NCBI GenBank assembly: GCA_022749905.1
Contig: JAKIWU010000070.1
Location: forward strand, 1 to 7,385
Source of the DNA: Thermoplasmata archaeon
Lineage (GTDB): Archaea; Thermoplasmatota; Thermoplasmata; Lutacidiplasmatales; UBA184
Length of the DNA: 7,385 bases
Direction: 5' to 3'
A program made the position numbers and the translations under genes. The notes below the pieces were generated by a model. It saw only the letters and a program-made list of their open reading frames with translations, was not told where the DNA came from and ran no database searches. Positions 1 through 4,040 of the stretch are shown here, one piece after another; position 1 is the first letter of the stretch; each line of letters begins with the position of its first letter.

Positions 1-284
1 ACGCCTCGACCGGTGGCGGCGCCGCCGGGAGCTGGCTCGGTACCAATTACCAAGGAGGACCCGGAGGTACGACGTGCACAACGGTGAGCTGCGTCTCGAC
101 GACAGCGAACACGGCGATCGCCACAGCGGTTCTGTTCGGAATCATCGCCCTCGTGGTCATCGTCGTCGTCGTCGTGTTGGTGGTCGTTCTGGTGATGCGC
201 AAGAAGAAGGCACCCCCCGTCCAACCGATGATGGCCCCACCGATGGCGGCTCCACCTCCCCCGCCACCTCCGCCCCAACAGTAG
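1..284 (+). CDS. C-terminal part of a membrane-anchored surface protein with polyproline tail (5' end outside window)
   Basis: The frame is open from the left edge (first whole codon at 3) to a TAG at 282-284, so the gene starts upstream; 93 residues are visible. Visible residues 1-40 are a Gly/Ser/Thr-rich stalk with two cysteines (TCTTVSC). Residues about 41-65 form one very hydrophobic, valine-dominated helix, followed directly by RKKK (66-69), a stop-transfer signal. The last 24 residues are Pro/Met/Ala-rich and include eight consecutive prolines before QQ. By the positive-inside rule the stalk is extracellular and the proline tail cytoplasmic. This is the usual layout of a cell-surface protein held by a C-terminal anchor; the functional domain lies upstream and cannot be named. 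A GTG inside the frame at 84 could be mistaken for a start, but the frame reads through it with the same composition and no ribosome binding site is evident. Confidence 0.72.
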   Translation, partial: ASTGGGAAGSWLGTNYQGGPGGTTCTTVSCVSTTANTAIATAVLFGIIALVVIVVVVVLVVVLVMRKKKAPPVQPMMAPPMAAPPPPPPPPQQ

Positions 285-288
285 GCAG

Positions 289-463
289 TCCCGTCGGGCC
301 TCGCCCGAAGGGAGACGGAGCGGACCTGGGACCGCGCCCCCGCCTCGCACGCGAGCGGGCAGCGGAGCGGATCGCTCATCGCCTGAATACCGTCGGGAGC
401 GGGGTCGAGCGACTCGCGATGGCCCCAGCTCGCCAGCTCCCCTTCCGGCGCGCTCTCGCCGGA
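289..463 (+). other. Hairpin-rich non-coding stretch between two plus-strand genes
   Basis: Four inverted repeats follow one another in this gap. At 289-313: outer stem TCCC/GGGA, a G-A mismatch, then TCGGGC/GCCCGA closing a 3-nt loop, 10 pairs in all and starting 4 nt after the upstream stop codon. At 339-359: CCCG/CGGG plus CTCG/CGAG with one bulged C. At 398-430: AGC+GGGG paired with CCCC+GCT with one bulged A, and a smaller inner hairpin. At 444-463: a perfect 7-bp stem with a 6-nt loop followed by CTTTCTC. The region could be a folded 3' untranslated region with a terminator, or a small structured RNA. No known RNA family is recognised, and G+C-rich DNA forms hairpins easily, so this is a candidate only. 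No convincing ORF is seen here. Confidence 0.3.
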
Positions 464-470
464 CTTTCTC
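444..470 (+). terminator. Possible terminator hairpin with pyrimidine-rich 3' side
   Basis: A perfect inverted repeat (TCCGGCG / CGCCGGA, loop CGCTCT) is followed by CTTTCTC. It is the last hairpin in the gap and the only one followed by a T-containing tract. Archaeal termination relies mainly on T-rich tracts rather than hairpins, and this tract is short, so the call is weak. Confidence 0.25.
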
Positions 471-488
471 ATCACGCGGCCACGCCAG

Positions 489-496
489 TTTAAGTA
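489..496 (+). promoter_or_regulatory. TATA-like box (TTTAAGTA) for the 535 gene
   Basis: TTTAAGTA stands out as the only AT-rich octamer in its GC-rich surroundings. An archaeal TATA box centred at about 492 predicts initiation near 517-519, giving a leader of roughly 16 nt that would contain the GAGGT ribosome binding site. No purine-rich BRE is obvious upstream. Confidence 0.45.
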
Positions 497-521
497 GGGG
501 GGCTTTTTGGGGGGCCGCGCC

Positions 522-526
522 GAGGT
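522..526 (+). promoter_or_regulatory. Shine-Dalgarno site for the 535 gene
   Basis: GAGGT lies 8 nt before the ATG at 535 and fits pairing with the 3' end of archaeal 16S rRNA. It supports 535 as the start. Confidence 0.5.
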
Positions 527-534
527 AGCATCGG

Positions 535-909
535 ATGGGGAGTCGCCCGAAGGCACGACCGAGCGCGCGGCAAGCCCCCAAGCCCACCAAACGGCCCGCC
601 AAACGTGCCCAATCCTCGTCGAAGCGTGCTCCACCGGCCCGACCCAAGACCGGGAGCGGCAAGGGATCCACCGCGAAGCCGAGCGTCGCCAAGCTCCGGT
701 CCACGATCGAGAAGATCCCGACGGTCGAACCGATCCGCCTCCCCCGCCTCGACCGATCCCATGTCCTGTCCCTTTCCTTTCTCCGTGACGGGGACGAATT
801 CACCGCCCGCCTCGAGACGGACACGGGCCAGATCACCGAACTCAAGAACCGGTCGCTCGATCAGCTCCTGACCCTTGTGGCGAGCGAGCTCGAGGACATC
901 CTCGAGTGA
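535..909 (+). CDS. Small protein with long basic Lys/Arg/Pro/Ala tail, unknown function
   Basis: The protein has 124 residues and two contrasting halves. Residues 1-58 contain no acidic residue and 17 Lys/Arg, with many Pro, Ala and Ser; this half is almost certainly disordered and resembles the tails of eukaryotic H1 histones and other nucleic-acid-binding proteins. Residues 59-124 form a compact, net-acidic segment that looks like two beta strands (about 77-98, with RDGDEF at the turn) followed by a helix (about 107-123) ending in ELEDILE. The start is supported by GAGGT 8 nt upstream and a TATA-like box at 489. The next gene converges on it with a 9-bp gap. No family is recognised. DNA or RNA binding through the tail is an inference from charge; a ribosome-associated or partner-binding role is equally possible. 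Confidence 0.7.
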   Translation: MGSRPKARPSARQAPKPTKRPAKRAQSSSKRAPPARPKTGSGKGSTAKPSVAKLRSTIEKIPTVEPIRLPRLDRSHVLSLSFLRDGDEFTARLETDTGQITELKNRSLDQLLTLVASELEDILE

Positions 910-918
910 CCGCGCGCC

Positions 919-1458
919 CTAGGAACCGCGCGTTCCTTCGGGCGTCGCAGGCACGAGGCCGCGCTCCACGAGATACGTGCGTTCGCCGCCTTCGGGCGTC
1001 GTGACCAGGACGATCTCGGTCGCAGTGTCGGCGAGGGGGCCCGGCGCGTAGCGCTTCACGACCCGAACGATAAGGGGGGGTCCGTTCGCGAACCGCCGGA
1101 TCCGACCGAATCGTTCCGTCACGACGAACTCCCCGTCCGCTACCCGCACCCGTCGAGGCGCCTGGGCGACGGTCAGCACGTACGCGGCGAGGCCGAACGC
1201 CACGAGGATGAGCGTGAAGAGCGCGTTGGCGGCGAGGTCACTGCGTTCGCCCGGCCTCGCAGCCGAGAGGACGAGGGAGAGGAACACGCCGTAGACCGCG
1301 ACGAGCCCGACCAGGAACGCGAGGAACGTGCGGGTTGCCCGCTGGGTCCCTCCACGATTCTCCCGAACGACTCCGGGCGGGGCCGACGGCGGCTCGGCTC
1401 CCCCGCCCAGCTCGACCGACCGGCCCTTCGGAATGCGGACGGCGCGTCCTTCCGGCAT
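919..1458 (-). CDS. Two-helix membrane protein with soluble C-terminal domain, unknown function
   Basis: From the ATG at 1458 the protein has 179 residues. Residues 1-43 are polar and Pro/Gly-rich with many basic residues. Two membrane helices follow at about 45-67 and 75-98, with a short loop (ARPGERSD) between them. Residues 99-179 are soluble and rich in short beta-like stretches (RVRVADGEFVVTERFG, EIVLVTTPEGG), reminiscent of the small beta domains attached to helix pairs in bacterial/archaeal PH-like membrane proteins, but this is not established. GGAGG at 1464-1468 sits 5 nt before the ATG and favours this start. An in-frame ATG at 1485 (188 residues) is the alternative. The frame stays open far upstream, but that part overlaps the isocitrate dehydrogenase gene and is a shadow. 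The gene lies 71 bp downstream of that gene on the same strand, so the two are probably co-transcribed. Confidence 0.65.
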   Translation of the reverse strand: MPEGRAVRIPKGRSVELGGGAEPPSAPPGVVRENRGGTQRATRTFLAFLVGLVAVYGVFLSLVLSAARPGERSDLAANALFTLILVAFGLAAYVLTVAQAPRRVRVADGEFVVTERFGRIRRFANGPPLIVRVVKRYAPGPLADTATEIVLVTTPEGGERTYLVERGLVPATPEGTRGS

Positions 1459-1460
1459 CT

Positions 1461-1482
1461 GTCCCTCCGTACGACGGAGGAC
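1461..1482 (-). promoter_or_regulatory. Hairpin covering the Shine-Dalgarno site of the two-helix membrane protein gene
   Basis: An inverted repeat of 9 pairs with one bulge and a 3-nt loop (plus strand: GTC-C-CTCCGT / ACGGAG-GAC) lies just upstream of the ATG at 1458 and contains the GGAGG at 1464-1468 in one arm. In the mRNA it would hide the ribosome binding site. It also sits directly after the alternative ATG at 1485, so if translation starts there the stem is simply coding sequence. Confidence 0.3.
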
Positions 1483-1529
1483 CATCAGAAAGATTCTCCG
1501 GCGGACGCGCGAGGGGCGGGATGTTCGGA

Positions 1530-2621
1530 TCAGGCACGCGTCGGGGAAGGCGGGACATATTGCGGGCGCGGAGACGAAAGATCCACGAGAGGTACCTGTC
1601 GAGCGATCTCCGCTGCCATCGCCGAGCACGAGGAAGGAGGGACGGGGCGGTCGGTGTAGCCGGGCAGAGCGAGGTCGTAGGTTACGACCTTCTTCTCCGC
1701 CACCACGCGCCAGACGGCTCGCTCGATCCGCTCCGCGGCCGCCGACTCGCCGAGATGCCTGAGGAGGAGGGCGAGGCTCAGGACCTCCGCCACCGGGTTC
1801 GCCTTGTCCTGGCCCGCGTACTTGGGGACCGAGCCGTGGACCGGCTCGAACACCGCGATCGACTCGCCGTAGAGTGCTCCGGGCGCGATCCCGAGACCGC
1901 CGGCGAGCCCCGCGCACAGATCCGAAAGGATGTCGCCGAAGAGGTTCGTCGTGACGATGACATCGTACTCCGACGGTTTCTTCACGAGCTGCATGCACAT
2001 GTTGTCGATGAGCCGCTCCTCGGCGATGATGTCCGGGTAGGCGGTGGCCATGTCGCGGAACGCGGATTGGAAGAGCGCTCCGGTAGTCTTCATGATGTTC
2101 GCCTTGTGGACCGCGGTCACCTTCCGCCGCTTCTCGCGGCGTGCGAGTTCGAACGCGAAGCGCACGATGCGATCGGACGCCTTCCGTGTGACGACATCGA
2201 CCGTTTCGGCGGCCGTGTGATCCCGATCCACCCAGTGTTCGATGCCGGCGTACATTCCCTCCGTGGCCTCCCGAACCACGATGAGGTCCGTCTCCGGGTA
2301 GCGGGTCCCCTCACCCGCGATCGCCCGAGCGGGCCGTACCGAGGCGAAGAGCTCGAGCTCGAGCCGTAGGGCCACGTTGACCGAGCGGAACCCTCCGCCG
2401 ATGGGGGTCGTGATCGGTCCCTTGAGCGCCACACGATTCTTGCGGATCGACTCGAGGACCGAGGGAGGCAGGGGTGTCCCCGCGCTGCGGATCGTCTGCT
2501 CGCCAGCCTCGACGACCTCCCAGTCGATCGCGACGCCGGTGGCACTCGCCACGATCTGTGCAGCGCGCGTTACCTCGGGACCGATCCCATCGCCTGGGAT
2601 CAGAGTCACCCGACGCGTCAT
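1530..2621 (-). CDS. icd: Isocitrate dehydrogenase (isocitrate/isopropylmalate dehydrogenase family)
   Basis: The 363-residue product belongs to the beta-decarboxylating dehydrogenases, which oxidise a 2-hydroxy acid and release CO2. It opens with the family N-terminus (TLIPGDGIGPEV). Substrate residues match isocitrate enzymes rather than isopropylmalate ones: S80-x-N82, R86, R96, R117 and Y124 (in TEGMYAGIEH), then K173 in VHKANIMK, D206, and D230/D234 in the signature NLFGDILSD. It therefore most likely makes 2-oxoglutarate in the TCA cycle. The cofactor loop HGSVPKYAGQDKANP keeps the Lys-Tyr pair (267-268) that marks NADP use in E. coli Icd, and Y315 matches its Tyr391, although the matching Arg395 is Leu here. 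At 363 residues it is shorter than the usual 400-420-residue NADP enzymes and closer in size and wording to NAD-type IDH3 and homoisocitrate dehydrogenases. The ATG at 2621 starts the conserved N-terminus exactly. No Shine-Dalgarno site is seen, so it may be leaderless. The two-helix membrane protein gene follows. Confidence 0.85.
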   Translation of the reverse strand: MTRRVTLIPGDGIGPEVTRAAQIVASATGVAIDWEVVEAGEQTIRSAGTPLPPSVLESIRKNRVALKGPITTPIGGGFRSVNVALRLELELFASVRPARAIAGEGTRYPETDLIVVREATEGMYAGIEHWVDRDHTAAETVDVVTRKASDRIVRFAFELARREKRRKVTAVHKANIMKTTGALFQSAFRDMATAYPDIIAEERLIDNMCMQLVKKPSEYDVIVTTNLFGDILSDLCAGLAGGLGIAPGALYGESIAVFEPVHGSVPKYAGQDKANPVAEVLSLALLLRHLGESAAAERIERAVWRVVAEKKVVTYDLALPGYTDRPVPPSSCSAMAAEIARQVPLVDLSSPRPQYVPPSPTRA

Positions 2622-2649
2622 GGATCGAGAGCGCGACGCTCGGCGCCGC

Positions 2650-2657
2650 TCTTAACG
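2650..2657 (-). promoter_or_regulatory. Weak TATA-like element for isocitrate dehydrogenase
   Basis: On the minus strand CGTTAAGA is the only AT-leaning octamer upstream of the ATG at 2621, about 30 nt away. That would put initiation within a few bases of the start codon, in keeping with the lack of a ribosome binding site. The match to an archaeal TATA box is poor. Confidence 0.28.
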
Positions 2658-2816
2658 GGTGCCCCGATTCGGCAGAACGGAGTCGATTCCCTCCGATCCG
2701 TCCCTTGGTTCGCTCCTTCCTGCGTAGGCAAGGCGCGATTCCTGAACCCCGCAGCTTCTCCTGGAACGGCCGCCGGGCAGTCCGTCGTCTTCGGCCGCGG
2801 GAAGCACGCGAACGAC

Positions 2817-2835
2817 CGGTCGCGTCGACGCACCG
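2817..2835. promoter_or_regulatory. Inverted repeat upstream of the Orc1/Cdc6-like promoter
   Basis: A perfect 10-bp palindrome (GCGTCGACGC, 2822-2831) is extended by CGGT/ACCG with one unpaired C at 2821. It ends 30 bp before the TATA box at 2866 and lies in the 270-bp divergent region (2622-2891), so it could be an operator. The rest of that region holds a pyrimidine-rich stretch (about 2680-2730) and no convincing gene or origin repeat. Confidence 0.25.
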
Positions 2836-2861
2836 TTTCGTTGGAATATGGATTTGTGAGA

Positions 2862-2872
2862 TTTCTTATAAT
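2862..2872 (+). promoter_or_regulatory. TATA box of the Orc1/Cdc6-like gene
   Basis: TTTCTTATAAT lies in a conspicuously AT-rich island (about 2840-2891). Its core TTATAA is centred about 23 nt before the ATG at 2892, so transcription should begin at or within a few bases of the start codon. This is the clearest promoter in the window. Confidence 0.62.
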
Positions 2873-2891
2873 TGGTGGTAATCTTGGGTTC

Positions 2892-4040
2892 ATGCTTCCC
2901 GCCGCACACCCCGAGGTCCTCGCCCCGGATTGGGTCCCGCCGGTCTTGGTCGGTCGAAACGATGCCGTCGAGAAAGTTCTCGCGCGCCTCCTGAACGAAG
3001 GTCGGGACACGCGGGACCCGAGCGTTGCAATTGTGTCCGGCCCCGTCGGATCCGGGACCTCTTCGGTCGCCCGACGCGCGGCTCTCCGGTGCGTCGAGGA
3101 GATTCGTCGCACCGAACCAGGACAAGGGCCGATCTGGGTAGCGGTTCGCGTTCGCTGGTGCGGGGGTACCGTCTCGATCGCTTCGGATCTCTTGCGACGG
3201 CTCTTTCCCGAGTTCGAGGGTCGCGGATTCTCCATCGCGGAGACAATGGCGGGTTTCCTCCGGCGCGTGAGCCGTGAGCGACGGGGAGCCATCGTCGTCC
3301 TCGACGATCTCGGACCCGACGCGCCGGACATCGGCCCCATCGTGCGCGCCCTCCTGCGGCCGGAACGCTTCCTTCCCGAAGGGAGCGATGCGGCGCCCGC
3401 TATCCGGATCATCCTCGCAGGGCGGCACGACGCGTTCGCCTGTTGGGACCGCGCCCGTCGTGCCGGGGTGCCAGACGATCGTCGGGTTCAGCTTCCTCCG
3501 TACTCCCTAGAGGAGATCGATCGCATCCTCAGGGACCGGGCGGCCCGAGCGTTTGGCCGTCCGCCCCCGGAAGTCTGGATGGCGAGCGTCCTCGCGCGCT
3601 CCCGTCGCAGTTCCGGCGGCGTGCGAGAAGCGGTCGAGCTCCTCAAGCGAGCGATGACCGACGACTCCCTCCTCGGCCCTGGGTCGCCGTATCTCCACCC
3701 CCGAGAGGCTCGCACCCTCTCTGTCGAGCCTCGGCTTCTCGAAGCGCTCCGGAAGGCCACGGTGGATGGTCCGGGCTTCGTTCACGACGTTCGCACGTGG
3801 GAAGCCCGCCTTGCCCGGGCCGAGGGTGTTCGCCCTCTTCCCGCGACAACCCTCTGGCGCCGGATCGTACGCCTCGAGGCGGCGGGCGTCCTGCGACGCG
3901 AAGTCCGAACCGGGGGCAACGGCGGAACGCAATCGCGACTCGAGCTCCTCGCGCACGGCGACGAGGTCGGCCTCGAGGACCTGCTCAGCGGTGGTACTCC
4001 TCGAGTGTTCGGCTCCCCTTACGTGCCTGAGGAGGACTGA
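2892..4040 (+). CDS. Orc1/Cdc6-family AAA+ protein with degenerate Walker A
   Basis: The 382-residue product has the order of archaeal replication initiators: an entry motif LVGRNDAVEKVLARLL (19-34), a P-loop region (49-58), Walker B VVLDD (135-139), a sensor-1 strand IILAGRHDAF (173-182), the family-typical PYSLEEIDRILRDRA (203-217), a sensor-2 motif SGGVREAVELL (241-251) and a C-terminal winged-helix domain (about 278-353, wing around TGGNGGTQSR). Known members bind origin DNA and load the MCM helicase, using ATP as a switch. Here the P-loop reads GPVGSGTSS: the invariant lysine is Thr56. Walker B has Asp-Asp in place of Asp-Glu, and the sensor-1 Asn is not kept. ATP binding or hydrolysis is therefore doubtful, and this is probably a divergent paralogue rather than the main initiator. 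An upstream in-frame start at 2841 exists, but the TATA box at 2866 lies inside that extension, so the ATG at 2892 is chosen. The last 56 bp overlap the Hel308 gene on the other strand. Confidence 0.8.
   Translation: MLPAAHPEVLAPDWVPPVLVGRNDAVEKVLARLLNEGRDTRDPSVAIVSGPVGSGTSSVARRAALRCVEEIRRTEPGQGPIWVAVRVRWCGGTVSIASDLLRRLFPEFEGRGFSIAETMAGFLRRVSRERRGAIVVLDDLGPDAPDIGPIVRALLRPERFLPEGSDAAPAIRIILAGRHDAFACWDRARRAGVPDDRRVQLPPYSLEEIDRILRDRAARAFGRPPPEVWMASVLARSRRSSGGVREAVELLKRAMTDDSLLGPGSPYLHPREARTLSVEPRLLEALRKATVDGPGFVHDVRTWEARLARAEGVRPLPATTLWRRIVRLEAAGVLRREVRTGGNGGTQSRLELLAHGDEVGLEDLLSGGTPRVFGSPYVPEED

Noticed and set aside
285..488. tRNA, SRP RNA or RNase P RNA in the hairpin-rich gap
   Set aside because: No cloverleaf with a T-loop GTTCRA motif, and none of the conserved SRP or RNase P core motifs could be found.
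74..493. Plus-strand reading frame (139 codons), including a 24-codon ORF from 419
   Set aside because: It overlaps the membrane-anchor gene in another frame, has Arg/Gly-rich shadow composition, and has no ribosome binding site at any internal start.
47..634. Long minus-strand reading frame across the gap
   Set aside because: It runs antisense to the membrane-anchor gene and the basic-tailed gene, and its product is low-complexity Gly/Thr/Arg runs that mirror them. GC-rich DNA has few chance stop codons.
1459..1998. N-terminal extension of the two-helix membrane protein
   Set aside because: Beyond about 1530 this frame lies inside isocitrate dehydrogenase and reads as Arg/Gly/Pro-rich shadow sequence.
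2622..2891. Replication origin next to the Orc1/Cdc6-like gene
   Set aside because: Archaeal origins often sit beside orc1/cdc6, but I see no repeated ORB-like elements with a G-run and no long AT-rich unwinding tract. The AT-rich part is only about 50 bp and is explained by the promoter.
2841..2891. Upstream start (TTG at 2841) for the Orc1/Cdc6-like protein
   Set aside because: The extension of 17 residues contains the TATA box and is AT-rich unlike coding DNA here; the ATG at 2892 fits the promoter spacing.
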